This document shows positions 11,578 to 22,956 of a stretch of 64,000 nt of DNA, in pieces. The first letter of the stretch is position 1; every line of letters starts with the position of its first letter. A model generated the notes under the pieces. It saw only the letters and a program-made list of their open reading frames with translations. It was not told where the DNA came from and made no database searches. The position numbers were made by a program, and so were the translations under genes. The stretch lies in contig OX638371.1 in the NCBI GenBank assembly GCA_951812925.1, positions 82,469,697-82,533,696 of the forward strand. Reading direction: 5' to 3'. Source of the stretch: Calliopum simillimum (lineage: Eukaryota; Arthropoda; Insecta; Diptera; Lauxaniidae).

Positions 11578-12780
11578 GGGGAAGGGTACCGCCAGCGGGC
11601 AGGGTCCGGGTGTGGGCACTCCCCCCCCCGTAACTTTTGACAGAAAACAAATGCCGCTGTTCTTTCAAATATAGAGCGCGTGTAATGACGTGTAATGAAG
11701 TTTTTGTGCATTTACCGAAGCAAACAGACGCATTTGCTTGATGCTGAGAAGAAAATAATTTTTGAATGAGTAAAAGTCAACACAAAAGTTTTTTTCAATA
11801 ATTTTCCAAGTGCGATAAATCGAAGTGAATTCATCGAAAATTTGAATGCAATCTATATTTATGCAGTGAATTTATTTTTTTTTGTGATTCAAAACCGAAT
11901 GCAACCAAAATGTTCACACAACAGAATTTGCTCATTGCTTTTCAAAAGGGCTATCAAAGTCGAGTATGGGCCCCGAATTGATCCGGGTGTGGGCACCCCT
12001 CTTTTTTTATTTAAAGCGTGTGTTTTACTGAAATATCGTCGTGGACGCCAACGTTACTAATCTTAATGGTATTCTTATGCCATTTTATGCTTCTTTAGTG
12101 GAAAGGAAAGAACCAGTGGGCTTTTTAAAGATGTCGTAGCAAAAAAAGGTTATTTTAATTAAGTGCGGGTGTTGAGGTGGCATAACACTTTGCAAATCTC
12201 GGTATTGAGTTTCCAACCAATAAGACGAGGAGCAGATAGCGGGCATGGATTGGTACAAAAAAATCATGCTTGGCAAAAGAGCAATGCCAACAAGGGCCAG
12301 AGATTACGTCACCTAGCTAGCTTAGTTTGAAAAAAAATTGATCTGTCACCAGCCGATGATAATTAAGTCTGGTTTCGGGGCAACAGGTATGATGCCATTC
12401 GATCCAGACGTTTTCAGTGATGCTGATTTTGCTAAAGCCGTTGAGCAGAATTTGTTCAATTTTTTTGAGTCAATGTCTCCGAAATAAGTTAATTTAGCTT
12501 TCTTCTCCATTTGATTGCTTTTAATTTCATATTTTCCCATTTTCAGTCGATTTTCTAAGGGTGCCCACAGCCGGACCCAAAATTTTTTTTTGTCAAAAAT
12601 GATCACTTCACTATTTTTTTTATATAATTTTTCCAACTGATGAAATCAATTTACTTTCTTCACCAATAGTTAGCTAAGGTCTTTAGCTTTCCATTGACAT
12701 TTATATGTCAGCATAATATACATTTGGTCAAAAGTTATGTGTCAAAAACAAAACGGTGCCCACAACCGGTACCCTTGCCC
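11578..12780 (+). mobile_element. pogo-like DNA transposon relic
   Basis: Ends GGGGAAGGGTACCG and CGGTACCCTTGCCC with TA on each side, as for Tc1/mariner-superfamily elements. The plus strand retains a transposase C-terminal piece. Most of the catalytic region is lost or full of stops. Confidence 0.75.
12365..12487 (+). pseudogene. pogo/Tigger-like transposase C-terminal remnant
   Basis: KSGFGATGMMPFDPDVFSDA continues as DFAKAVEQN to a stop. The GF.ATG..PF.PDVFSD.DF pattern is a hallmark of the C-terminal part of pogo-group transposases. Upstream codons are interrupted by stops and frameshifts. Confidence 0.7.
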
Positions 12781-12865
12781 TACATATGCATATCGAATTG
12801 AAGCTATACATAAACTTCCACTACTAGTATATTTAAAAAATTAATTTTGTAAAATATAAACTTAC

Positions 12866-12889
12866 TTGTTGGGAGTATTGATAATTAGG
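12866..12889 (-). CDS. Micro-exon, 24 bp, Gln/Tyr-rich
   Basis: Encodes PNYQYSQQ. Acceptor attttttag, consensus donor gtaagttt, phase 0. Confidence 0.8.
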
Positions 12890-13093
12890 CTAAAAAATAG
12901 AAAACGAAATTATTACATGTTCATTTAAATGGGGCCAAATTAACGGAATTAGAAATAAGCATGAAAAATTTTCTTGAATTTAACTTTGGTTTTCATTTAT
13001 GTATCACTTATTTCCAACGCTTACTATTTAGACCCGAATTCAAACTATAAATTACCGAAATTAAAAAAGTATTTGATTCAAAGTTAGCTTACC

Positions 13094-13141
13094 AGAGGAC
13101 AAGATTGTTGGTTAGGCGGTTGCGCAGATGGACATTGCGGC
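13094..13141 (-). CDS. Micro-exon, 48 bp, Cys-Pro/Gln-rich
   Basis: Encodes PQCPSAQPPNQQSCPL. Acceptor acattttag, donor gtaagcta, phase 0. The two CP dipeptides echo the CP-type exons upstream of the protease. Confidence 0.8.
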
Positions 13142-13372
13142 TAAAATGTTTAAAATAAATGTATTCTTATTTTATCGAAGGATGTAGACTAAGTCGATTG
13201 TTAGTAATCGTTCAAAATTTAACTCTATCCTTCCATCCCGACTTAATGATACACATCGCCATAAAAACAGCACTTTTACTATCAACATTCATTCAAACCA
13301 AAGAAGACTTTAGATTAAAAATGCGTTTAACTCCGTAAAAAATAAAGTGGATTAAATTTAGTACTAGGTATA

Positions 13373-13781
13373 TTAGGCCGGGTCAAATTATTTTGCGGCA
13401 AAGAGTATAGCAACAAAAAAATCTATGGAAAATTCCAAGAAACTTTGCCCAAGAAACCATGGGTCTAAAATCAATATCGAGCCGCCGTAAATTTCGTTGA
13501 AGTTTTGTATGTAGTACTTTAAAATTCAATAAAAAAAATCAAAAAATTCAAATACTTTGAATAATTTTATATGAAACAAGTAAAAAAAAATTTGAGTTTT
13601 TTATTTTTCTTGTTGTATTTTAAAGTACTACATACAAAACTTCAACGCAATTTACGGCGGCTCGATATTGATTTTAGACCCATGGTTTCCTGGGCAAAGT
13701 TTTTTAGAATTTTCCATAGATTTTTTTGTTGCTATACTCTTTGCCAATTTTTTGCCTCCCGAACAAATTGACCCGGCCTAA
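13373..13781. repeat. Foldback MITE (TTAGGCCGGGTC termini)
   Basis: Near-perfect 200-bp arms: TTAGGCCGGGTCAAATTA... facing ...GACCCGGCCTAA, including CCATGGGTCTAAAATCAATA and its reverse. It sits 230 bp upstream of the 13.1-kb micro-exon. Confidence 0.85.
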
Positions 13782-14129
13782 GGTATATATATTAGACTGG
13801 TTCGATTTTGAATGAAGCAAAAAAAAAAAAAAAACTTCCCAAATTTAACTCAAAAGGACGCTTTGAAACGATATCTGCATCATTTTTTTTTTTTTCATTC
13901 CGAGAAAAAACCAACGGAGCACTTTTGATTCTACTGAAAGCCCATTTTGGCTAAAAAAAAACACGTTTTTTTTTTCATTACAAAATAGATATGCAAGGGT
14001 GCTTTGAAAACAAATATTTTTACAAAAATTTTGGCGTTTAAAAATTATAATTTTTTTTAGGTCGTATAGATAATATTCGATTCCCAAAATCGATTTTTTA
14101 CGATTTTCAATTCCGCGGTCAAAAAACTA

Positions 14130-14560
14130 TTTTTGACTCAAAAGCTAGGCATCTAACGGAAAAATAGTTTACGTCAAAAAATTCTCAGAACTGTCCAAGG
14201 AATACGTGTGAGTTTGTTTAGGACTTTTTGAGTTTTCAGCTGTTGAGCTCACGTTTGTCAGAAAATGCTAGGTTTACTAAAAAAAGAGGTCTACAAAAAA
14301 ATTTTATGTGACGTTAAATACTCAAAAATCTTCAAAGAATAGATGTGGATTTTTTCAGACATTTTGGAAACTTTTTTATTTTGATTTTTGTTTTTTTTTT
14401 TTTTGATAAAATTTTGGAGAATTCTAAAATATATCAAAAAATTCTGAAAAAATGCACGCTTACTATTTGGACAATTCTAAGCATTTTTTTGATTATACAC
14501 TTTTTTCGTAAGATGCCGTGCTTTTGAGTAAAAAAGAGTTTATCCGACGGCGCAATTTAG
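14130..14560. repeat. Diverged copy of the 10.0-kb foldback family
   Basis: Shares CAATTCTAAGCATTTTTT, ACACTTTTTTCGTAAGATGC and an AATACGTGTGA block with the 10.0-kb element. Confidence 0.55.
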
Positions 14561-14583
14561 CTTTAAAAAATATTTTTAATTAC

Positions 14584-14625
14584 CTGGGATGTATTCATTC
14601 CGGTTGCTCCCGCAAATTGATTGTT
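14584..14625 (-). CDS. Micro-exon, 42 bp
   Basis: Encodes NNQFAGATGMNTSQ. Acceptor ttcacttag, donor gtaattaa, phase 0. Confidence 0.7.
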
Positions 14626-14724
14626 CTAAGTGAAAAACATTGTTTTACTTACTATTACATAAACGAGTTAAAATTTTTTCTAAGAATTTTTATGAAGCAT
14701 GAGATTTTTGTATCAATTTAAATA

Positions 14725-14998
14725 GATATGGGTATTTCTCAGAAACTTTTAACCTAAAGTTGTCGTCAAGTTTTGATGTCAAGTCAAACGTGTAAGGTGC
14801 ATGGTATGTACAATTGATTCAAATATTTCTAAAAAAAATTTAATCCATATACTTGTTAATGTTTGAACAATATGTGCGCGGGCCAATGTTCACAAAAAAA
14901 TCATTACTATTGTACATACCATGCACCTTACGCGTTTGATTTGACATCAAAACTTGACGACAACTTTAGGTTAAAAGTTTCTGAGGAATGCCCATATA
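14725..14998. repeat. Inverted-repeat element abutting an exon
   Basis: Arms of about 100 bp: ATATGGGTATTTCTCAGAAA and TTGTCGTCAAGTTTTGATGT, mirrored at 14.93 to 15.0 kb. It ends 14 bp from the donor side of the 15.01-kb exon. Confidence 0.85.
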
Positions 14999-15011
14999 CC
15001 ATATTATTCAC

Positions 15012-15095
15012 ATTAGCTGCATAATCTAATGCAGTTGCATTCATACGGTTTCTAAATTCTTGAAATTGCTGAGCAAGTGGATTTGGAGTAGCGCT
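15012..15095 (-). CDS. Exon, 84 bp, helical
   Basis: Begins SATPNPLAQQFQEFRNR and ends MNATALDYAAN. Acceptor ttctcttag, donor gtgaataa, phase 0. It is the longest micro-exon seen. A 275-bp inverted repeat starts 14 bp beyond its donor. Confidence 0.75.
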
Positions 15096-15166
15096 CTAAG
15101 AGAAAAAACATTAGAAAAAATAGTGAAATCAATAAAAATAAAACAAAGTAATTATTATTATAAAAC

Positions 15167-15235
15167 CGTTAGTCTTGAACCGGTTGATCGACATCGTCGA
15201 CTTGGAGTGGATTGGCTGCTGTTGGGCTTTGAAGT
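15167..15235 (-). CDS. Probable micro-exon, 69 bp, Ser/Arg-rich
   Basis: Begins TSKPNSSQSTPSRRC and ends RSTGSRLT in phase 0. The acceptor (tatcgaag) and donor (ACGgttttat) are weaker than at neighbouring exons. A second frame (QQQPIHSK...) is also open, so the limits are less certain. Confidence 0.45.
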
Positions 15236-15291
15236 CTTCGATAGAATATATAAATTAAAATACAATATACGGTAAGATTAAGCAATATTAC

Positions 15292-15369
15292 TTGATCCAT
15301 GTAACAGCTTGATTTTTGGTTATAGACGTTAGGCGACGAGTAACCACGACATGCCTCTGGTGAACTTCT
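15292..15369 (-). CDS. Micro-exon, 78 bp, first clear exon of the downstream set
   Basis: Begins RSSPEACRGYSSPNVY and ends NQKSSCYMDQ. Acceptor tttctttag, donor gtaatatt, phase 0. It opens behind an acceptor, so an earlier exon must exist, either between 15.4 and 20.1 kb or upstream of the protease exon by alternative splicing. Confidence 0.75.
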
Positions 15370-15589
15370 CTAAAGAAATGAGATAATGTATTTAGCGTTT
15401 ATTAGAATGCACAAAAAATTGACGCTGATGAAATATATAAATATTTTTGGTTTGGTTGATTTTCTCGAACACGAAAAATTACAGAAATGATATGTCAAAA
15501 ATCGGAATGAATAAAAGTTAAAAATCTGGAGGTAAACTTAAGCCATTCATTATTTTACCTTATGACATTTTTTTTTCGATACGTATATA

Positions 15590-15852
15590 ATATCGTCAGG
15601 TTAAAGCTACAACTAGACATCTACATATACTAATGTTTTGAGATAAGTATACAGAAACATGAAGAAAAAACGGATCTTGGCCCCAATCTAGTCGGTTATT
15701 TGATATGTAGTCCTCATCTAATATTACATAAAGAATAAAAAGTAGAAAACTGCAAAATCCCATACAAAAAACTAATTTCAAAAAACTTAAAACGCTTTTT
15801 TCTCAAAACATGAAAAATGTAGATGTCTAGTTGTAGTTTTAACCCGACGATA
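15590..15852. repeat. Inverted-repeat element
   Basis: ATATCGTCAGGTTAAAGCTA...CTAGACATCTACAT faces ATGTAGATGTCTAG...AACCCGACGATAT. Confidence 0.75.
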
Positions 15853-16263
15853 TAAAAACACTATCTAGAGTTCAACATACGTTTACTGATATAACATTCT
15901 AACTGGACCTATCATTAGTAGTTCAGATATATGGTATATGATGTTTGGGAAATTTTATCAGCTCAAAATATATACATATTTCATCTTTGTCAACTAATTT
16001 TTTTTTTATTTATAAAAATTTACTTTGACCAGTCAAATCAGAGATTAGCTAAACATATGATTTTTGCTCTTATTCCAAGGTTCATAAAACCTATACCAAT
16101 CGATAAAGTTCGCAATTTTTCCAGGAAATTATGTAAATTGGGGCTTTCGAAGTTAAGGTTAGGTTAGGTTAGATCCGGGAGATGAACATGTTGTCATCAT
16201 TAACTTAGGCCTCGAGAAAGGGCCCATTGTATACCCGATACTAAGAGCTTTAGCAGAGAAAGT

Positions 16264-16551
16264 CTAAGAGAACCACTTGGATGCACACATATACTTCCAT
16301 ATTGATTTAAGACACCTCTCAGATAGTGAGTCAAGCGATTCCAAATTGAAATGACCAAAATTCCTTCTACGTCTAGGCGCAAGCGCTGGATATTCACAAA
16401 AGAAATGAAAGGCTGTTTCTTCCATATCAGGGTCTTTACAACTTCTGCAAAGGTCGCCAATGTTTGAGAAACCTAAACGAGATGCATGGATTCCCATGGC
16501 ACAATGTCCAGTAATAGCACCGATTACGATCCGTACATTATGTTTCTCCAT
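16264..16551 (-). pseudogene. Non-LTR retrotransposon RNase H C-terminal relic
   Basis: The minus strand reads ITGHCAMGIHASRLG, then a CRSCKDPDMEET..H.FCEYPALA zinc-knuckle-like stretch. TGH...H..RLG...CR.C...EET..H.LC.CPAL is the usual end of Jockey-group ORF2. The upstream reverse transcriptase is missing, and GGTTAGGTTAGGTTAG lies past its 3' side near 16160. A 5'-truncated insertion. Confidence 0.75.
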
Positions 16552-16655
16552 TGCTATTAAAAATTTAGTACAATTAGTACAATTTATACTATATGTTGGC
16601 CAAATAGATCTAATATGAGTGAAAGAAACACCACGTAAAAAATTTTGATGTTTCC

Positions 16656-16876
16656 AATTTGATTATGTTATACCTATAAATGTCCTCAATCCAGATACAA
16701 AATATTTTCATAGCATAAGGTCTGATTAACGAGCTAAGGAGCTTTAAAAATTTGATTACACATTCCTTGCGATTATTCAAAATTTTTAGGTCCTCTAGCT
16801 CGTCAACCAGACTTTATACTGTGAAAATATTTTTGTTCAGGATTAAGGACATTTATAGGTATAACATGATCAAATT
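16656..16876. repeat. Inverted-repeat element
   Basis: ATTATGTTATACCTATAAATG facing CATTTATAGGTATAACATGAT, with further pairing of AAAATATTTTCATAGCATAAG. Confidence 0.7.
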
Positions 16877-17740
16877 TTAAAATCACGGACATCAAAGTTT
16901 TGTGCCTGCTGCTTCACGTGGAAAACCCCACTTTGCATAATTTCTCGGAAAAATTGCAAGGGTTAATTTTCATTTTTAATTTTGATTTGTTGTTCAGATT
17001 GGTGTAGACTTTATAAGCCCTGGAGTTAGTGCAAGCATCATGTCTAATTACAATGTTTCTGGGTTAAAAAAAATTGTTTTTGTTATTTTGGTAAAAGATC
17101 GCGTAAAGGTGTTTTAATTTGGAACCCCTGGTCCATGGCAGAGTCAAGTTTTTGAAACAGACACAGTAAAAACTCAAGTTTTGTGATCGTTTTTTGAAGA
17201 AAATTTGACTAAGATTATTGCAAGTGAATTTTTATATAATAAAACCAGAAGTATAGACAAACATTTACAATATGAGTAAAAGTCTAGTAGTAAAAAGAAA
17301 AAATTTAAAATATCAGTAAAAGCAAAAGGATCGAAAAACATATAAAATATCAGAAAAAAACTAGGACTATTAAAAAACATCTTAAATATCGGTAAAAGTT
17401 CGGAGTATCAAAAAACACGAAGCAATGAAGCCTACGGATGTTCTTCGGAAACCTTCGTAAGCCTTCGTGTATAGCAAAAGAAGCTAAACATACGGAAGCA
17501 CACTCAACACACTCAATTTTCAGCTGAATTAGCCGTTCAGATTCTAAGTGATGATGTTTAAGACACTCACATAGTATTTTTTATTGATTCCCCATAAAAG
17601 CTTGCACCCCCATTTCACCCATTTAGGGGATATGATCAGAGACAGAACTTTCTTAGGTGTCAAACTATCTTCAAACCAAATTTCATCCAAATCAGTACAG
17701 CATTTAAGGCGAGAAAAGGTAACAAACTGAGTAAGTTTCT

Positions 17741-19627
17741 AGCCCAGGAAAATTAGAATATTTCTGCGAAAAAATTCCAAGTGAATTTTTTTCACCGGAA
17801 TTATATTTATTTATGCAAGGTTAATAATGTGTAAAACGTCCATTGAAGTCCATTGTGCGCATTAAAAGTTATTAAGGCTCAAAGGTCGCTAAAATCAGTT
17901 TTTTGCAAATATCTCGCTACGCAAACTTTTACAGAAACATTTTTTTCCACAATTTTGTAACACAGGAAATTTCCCATGTAAAAATGTAAAAAAAATTTTT
18001 TGTGTAGCTTATAGTTTAGGAGATAACCCAATTTAAAAAGTTTTGCACAGTTTTTATATGTAAATGCTACGTATAAGTTCATATGAAAATATCTTACTTT
18101 TAAAATTGCGAATACCTACTCTTTTACGAGGAGTCGTACAAAAAAATTTAAAAAACCTTTCAGAAGATAATTGGATTCTGTATACACCGTATTAAATTTT
18201 AGTCTAAAAGATTTTCTTCAAAAACCGTTAAGTTTTTGAAGGATATCTCTGAAACGGTAAGTCATATGGTAAAAAGCACCGGTATCAATTTTGTAGAGAA
18301 TCACAAGATCTACAAAAAATAAGCCATATGTGTACACATTGAAGTAACCGTTTAGAAGTTATTCAATAAAAACTGGTTTTTTGCCATTTAAAGGTTTTTT
18401 TTGAATATCTTCTAAACGTTAACTCCAATGTGTACACTAGGGTGTCTCTTATTTGGGAAAAGTCAAAATTTTATGTCGCACTCTCCCAGAATCGAAAGAC
18501 TTTGAGAAAAAAATGAGATCCCCCAAATTACAGGTTTTTTTAAACGAATTAACCTGTGCCACGAAGACATTCAAATTTAAATGAAAATTAACATAGATTT
18601 TATATACAAGTGTCAAAATTAAATTTTGGCAGCTGTCAACGGCTACACGTGTCGACGCAAGCTACCGGTTTAACCTCCATTTCTCAGTGTTTTGATTTGA
18701 ATCCAGCTGTCAAAATTTAATTTTGACACTTGCATCGTATTCAGCAACCCGAAAAACAATAAGATACACATTTGATGGCGAAAAATATTTCAGGTAACGC
18801 GATTCCCAGCAAGTTAAAACAAGAAGTATATAAAATCTATGTTAATTTTCATTTAAATTTGAATGTCTTCGTGGCACAGGTTAATTCGTTTAAAAAAACC
18901 TGTAATTTGGGGGATCTCATTTTTTTCTCAAAGTCTTTCGATTCTGGGAGAGTGCGACATAAAATTTTGACTTTTCCCAAATAAGAGACACCCTAGTGTA
19001 CAGTGTACACATATGGCTCATGTTTTGTAGATTTTGTGATTCTCTACGAAATAAGTGCCATTACTTTTTATCGTATGACTTACCGTTTCAGAGATATCAT
19101 CCAAAAACCAGTATTTTTGAAAACTTAACGGTTTTTGAAGAATATCTTTTAGACCATGAGTGGCTCCAAAAAAAATTTAATAAAGTGTATACAGAATCCA
19201 ATTATCTTCTGAAAGGTTTTTTAAATTTTTTTGTACGACTCCTCGTTAAAGAGTATTCGCAATTTTAAAAGTAAGATATTTTAATATGAACTTATACGTA
19301 GCATTTACATATAAAAACTGTGCACATTTTTTTAAATTGGGTTATCTCCTAAACTGTAAGCTGCACGAAAACATTTTTTACATCTTTAAATAGGAAGTTT
19401 CCTGTGTTACAAAATTATTTTTCTGTAAAAGTTTGCGTTAGCGAGATATTTGCAAAAAACTGATTATAGCGACCTTTGAGCCTTAATAACTTTTTATGCG
19501 CACAATGGACTTCAATGGACTTTTTACACATTATCAACCATGCTTTAATAAATATAATTCCGTTGAATAAAATTCACTTGGAATTATTTGGCACAGCAGC
19601 TATTTTTTCATCTAATTTTCCTGGGCT
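17741..19627. repeat. Large foldback element with a nested foldback
   Basis: TAGCCCAGGAAAATTAGA faces TCTAATTTTCCTGGGCTA, with about 690-bp arms (TTGCGTTAGCGAGATATTTG, GTCCATTGAAGTCCATTGTG). A half copy is at 50.79 to 51.06 kb. It fills much of the gap between the protease exon and the downstream exon set. Confidence 0.8.
18435..18998. mobile_element. TA-flanked foldback MITE nested at the centre
   Basis: Ends CACTAGGGTGTCTC and GAGACACCCTAGTG with TA on each side. The arms include CTCCCAGAATCGAAAGACTT and its reverse. Confidence 0.75.
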
Positions 19628-20106
19628 ATTCGCATTTAGTATGTATGTTCTTTTAAAACATCAAAATTCCTGTACCGTGGTTGTCTTCAGTGACAAAAGT
19701 TGAATTTCGACCCAGTTTAATTACTTCCATGACGTTCTTAACATATTAGTATTAACCGTTGTATAATATTAACCAAATTGTGAATTGGCTTATGGACACA
19801 TTCACCGTTATATGTGAGAAACAATGACTCGAAGCACAAACTGAATAATGTTTTCTTGATGATCACTTTTTCAGAACAGATAAATCAGCATTAGTTACTA
19901 TTTCAGCATTACAAATTGACAGGAATCATGATCCCTACTGATAAAAGTACAAAAGTACCTTTAAGCAAATGAAAAACGCAGCGATTACAATTGACAATGT
20001 TTCATATTATGCTTAATATTGTAGCTCTTGATAATAATACTTATATTTAGTTGATATTATTTATACTGAAGATAGTTAAAAACTGAGGAAACTACTGGTT
20101 ATGTAC

Positions 20107-20136
20107 ATACAACATTTCATCACAGGAACATTTTTT
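20107..20136 (-). CDS. Possible micro-exon downstream of the protease stop, 30 bp
   Basis: With acceptor aacacgcag and donor gtacat it would encode KKCSCDEMLY in phase 0. A better-looking donor four bases earlier (gtatgt) gives 26 nt and breaks phase. It lies 58 bp past the protease stop codon. It could belong to the downstream exon set or be chance. Confidence 0.2.
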
Positions 20137-20193
20137 CTGCGTGTTAAACCAAAATAGTCGGATCAAGGAATAAAACCGGACATTTTTATAAAC

Positions 20194-20931
20194 TTATTCT
20201 GAAACCTTTTTTTTTCCATTACGCACCTGTTTTTCTTTGAGTTCGTAAATGAGATTCAAGATTTCTTCGCGTTTTCGTCCTGGCATTGTATGACAATATT
20301 TGATTAGCATGGGATTCTCTTTGCCTTCATAAACGTTTTTAATAAACTCCTCTATGTTCTGTAGCATAAATAAGCCGCAATCATAGCCGTTTCGTTGCTG
20401 TGGAATCGCGACATCAACAGATTTCGGCATTCCATCAAAGCATACCTCTTGTTTTAAGAATAACATTAATGCTTTGATGATTTTTCTTCGCGGATGGATT
20501 GTTAACATTTGCTGTTGGTTGAAACATTTTCCGCAGTTCATGGAATCGAGTATATAAATGACCGGATCGATTGTGTTGAACTCATTTCGTTGTCTTATTA
20601 TAGCGACGAACCAATGATGATTTTGCATTATGGGTACGATAAGGAAATTATGGTTTTTAAGATCGGCATTCATCCATGTTTTTGTCACATTTTTATATGA
20701 TTGGTTTGAAGAAGCGATAAAATCTAGCGCTTCATAGAAATTGGAATTGAAGATATGTATTCGTTTTTGTAATCCTCTATTATATATAACTTCCCTGCTG
20801 ATATATATGGAGTAAAATAACACTATATTGTCATCCAGCCACTGTCTTGGTTCTAGTGATTTTAAATCTTTGCCGGTAATGATGACGGTTTTTTCATCGG
20901 GTGGATACTCTAATACTGTTTCATTATCACA
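20194..20931 (-). CDS. Terminal exon encoding a Ulp1/SENP-type SUMO protease domain
   Basis: The exon opens after an acceptor (aacatctag) in phase 0 with Cys-Asp-Asn-Glu and runs 245 codons to a TAA. It carries the C48 (Ulp1/SENP) layout: a YPP segment near residue 10, LEPRQWLDDNIVLFY near 25 to 40 (the family's substrate-entry helix), NHHWFVAI with the catalytic His at about 106, YILDSM with the Asp at about 129, and PQQRNGYDCG with the oxyanion Gln at about 179 and the nucleophile Cys at about 185. The family cleaves SUMO precursors or removes SUMO from nuclear proteins. The YPP start and the DLKSLEP spacing look closest to the SENP6/7 (velo) branch; this is inference. It is the only large exon in the window and is preceded by micro-exons in the same frame. 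No canonical AATAAA is seen in the 450 bases after the stop; an ATTAAA lies on the minus strand near 19721. Confidence 0.9.
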   Translation of the reverse strand, partial: CDNETVLEYPPDEKTVIITGKDLKSLEPRQWLDDNIVLFYSIYISREVIYNRGLQKRIHIFNSNFYEALDFIASSNQSYKNVTKTWMNADLKNHNFLIVPIMQNHHWFVAIIRQRNEFNTIDPVIYILDSMNCGKCFNQQQMLTIHPRRKIIKALMLFLKQEVCFDGMPKSVDVAIPQQRNGYDCGLFMLQNIEEFIKNVYEGKENPMLIKYCHTMPGRKREEILNLIYELKEKQVRNGKKKVSE

Positions 20932-21003
20932 CTAGATGTTGACAAAATATGTAATTTACAATATAAGTGGAAAGAATGACATCGAATAAAATATATAACA
21001 TAC

Positions 21004-21039
21004 CACTGGTGTCCTGGGCACTGTTGGTGTGGCTCGTTC
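21004..21039 (-). CDS. Micro-exon, 36 bp, joined to the SUMO protease exon
   Basis: Encodes ERATPTVPRTPV. Acceptor ttttgcag and donor gtatgtta; phase 0 at both ends. It sits only 72 bp upstream of the protease exon, so the two splice in frame. The Pro/Thr-rich peptide would be a linker before the catalytic domain. Confidence 0.8.
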
Positions 21040-21447
21040 CTGCAAAATATATGTACATATATTTTTTTTTTTTGATTATAAATTAATTATTTTAAGCAAA
21101 CTCTTTGCGTGATTAGAAGCTTGTAGTGTTGCAAAATATAGAGGATATTATGCAGTTGCGAGACGGGTTTTGTTTTTGCACTTGAACTGCTGCAAAATCA
21201 CTATATTCTGCATATCTGAAATTCTAGTTTAACATTAATAGTAGCTATGAGTTCTCTGTTTTCGTCAGTTTTGTCAAAATTAAATCACACGGAAAAAACA
21301 TTCATTTCTCGAAAACTCGAATGGGGAGTTGTGAGAAACAAAAAAAAAAAAAAAAAAAGGTCATGTGCCAGTATGGAGACACCCCCAAACCAAATATGAC
21401 GATAAAAAATCATTCTGATAGCCCATTTTCTCGCTAACACCACCTAC

Positions 21448-22015
21448 CTCCCCTCTTAGGGGCGAAATTCCACTTGGCATAAACATTCGAAATTGTATGT
21501 ACTTATAAGTTTTGATTATTTGATGCGCTATAGCCAAATAAAATCATAAAAAATTATTTTAGCTGCTCATTCTCCCCTTAGAACTTCCTTATAACCGCCC
21601 TAAGAGGGTTGAAAGTTAATTTTTTATGTATTTTTGGGTTTTTAAGTGTTTTCATAAAAATTTTTGTTTCAAAATCACCATGAAATTGAACAGTTTTCTT
21701 AAATATCTTGAACCATTATATTCTATTTTTATGGGTTTTTTGACTCTTTCTTCTAAAAACTGGGTTATAATGCGTTGATTTACTATACGAAAAATTTCAT
21801 TAGATATTTTAGAAAATTGTTTGTTGAGTGATTTCGTAGTGATCTTTGAACAAAAATTTTTACGAAAACACTTTCAACCCTCTTAGGGCGGTTATAAGGG
21901 GGCTCTGAGGAGAGAATGAGCAGCTAAAATCTTATTTGGTTATAGCGCACCAAAATATCTGAACACATGCATACATTTTTGAATGTATACACCAAGTAGA
22001 ATTCCGAGAAGAGGT
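21448..22015. repeat. Inverted-repeat element
   Basis: CTTAGGGGCGAAATTCCACTTGG faces ACCAAGTAGAATTCCGAGAAG, with GAACTTCC..ACCGCCCTAAGAGGGTTGAAAG paired inside. Lies in the intron upstream of the 21.0-kb micro-exon. Confidence 0.7.
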
Positions 22016-22039
22016 GATAGAAATTATTGTGACAGATTC

Positions 22040-22550
22040 AATTTTATGATTGAACGTGACAAAAATCGGTTTTTTTCAAATAACTCGCTGACATTTACTT
22101 TCACAGAAAAATTTCCGATAACAGTTGGAACTTAGTCCATTTTTAATTCCATGCTAGTGTGCATCATTGACTCAAGCAGCACCGTGCGCAGGATTTGCTC
22201 TTGGGGGGGGCCTTTTCATAAATAAAAAAGAGGGGACACTATATGAAATACTAAATATGTACCATTATATATGGGTAACCCCCTTTCTGGGGGTTTTGAA
22301 CCCCCCAAAGACCCCCGTGTGCACGGGCCTGGTCTCAAGTTTCATTAAAATGCTTCCATCCTTTCATGAGAAAGCTCAGGCACAGTTATAGAAACATGTC
22401 TTTTTAAGATAATAAAAAAATCTATTACATCGTTTCATAAGAAGTGCTTTTAGCTATAACACTGTTGCCGGAATTTTTTCTGTAAAAGTAACCGTTAGCG
22501 AGTTATTTCTAAAAAAAAACTGATTTTCGTGATTATTCACCATGAAATTG
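22040..22550. repeat. Inverted-repeat element carrying a hAT MITE
   Basis: AATAACTCGCTGACATTTACTTT faces AAAAGTAACCGTTAGCGAGTTATT; the ends are GATTGAACGTGA and TCGTGATTATTCACC. Related in wording to the 17.7- and 55.7-kb foldbacks. Confidence 0.65.
22177..22331. mobile_element. 155-bp hAT-type MITE
   Basis: Ends CAGCACCGTGCGCAGG and CACGGGCCTG (inverse CAGGCCCGTG), flanked by GACTCAAG and GTCTCAAG, an 8-bp duplication with one mismatch. The interior has G-runs and C-runs that can pair. Confidence 0.65.
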
Positions 22551-22956
22551 GGCATGTATCGCCGTAGTAATTTTTCCTGCAATCTTCTAGCTTTCAATCT
22601 TCTATCTGCAATCTTTCTATTGATATTTGTTAGAAAAAGTAAGTTTTTATTTGCCACCAACTCCTATATTTGACGAATTTTCTGCGTGAGCTGCAGTATA
22701 AATAAATAAATTTACAACAAAATTAAAATTGTTGAAAAAAAAATATAAGACAATAATCTTAGTCCTAGTACCCTTACAAATCGACCAAAATATTTTGAGC
22801 TGAGCAACTAAGTTTTTACTGTGTCCGTTTCAAAAAACTCTAGTTTTAAATAAGTGGTATGAAATGCTTTTTGAAAGTCTTATCAAATGAATAACACATA
22901 CTGTAGAAATTGAAATTTTGAACCATCTTATTGTACGACAATTTTCAGAAATAATT

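Noticed and set aside
18772..19268. Plus-strand frames of 70 and 90 residues
   Set aside because: Inside the nested foldback at 17.7 to 19.6 kb, with no codon bias or motif.
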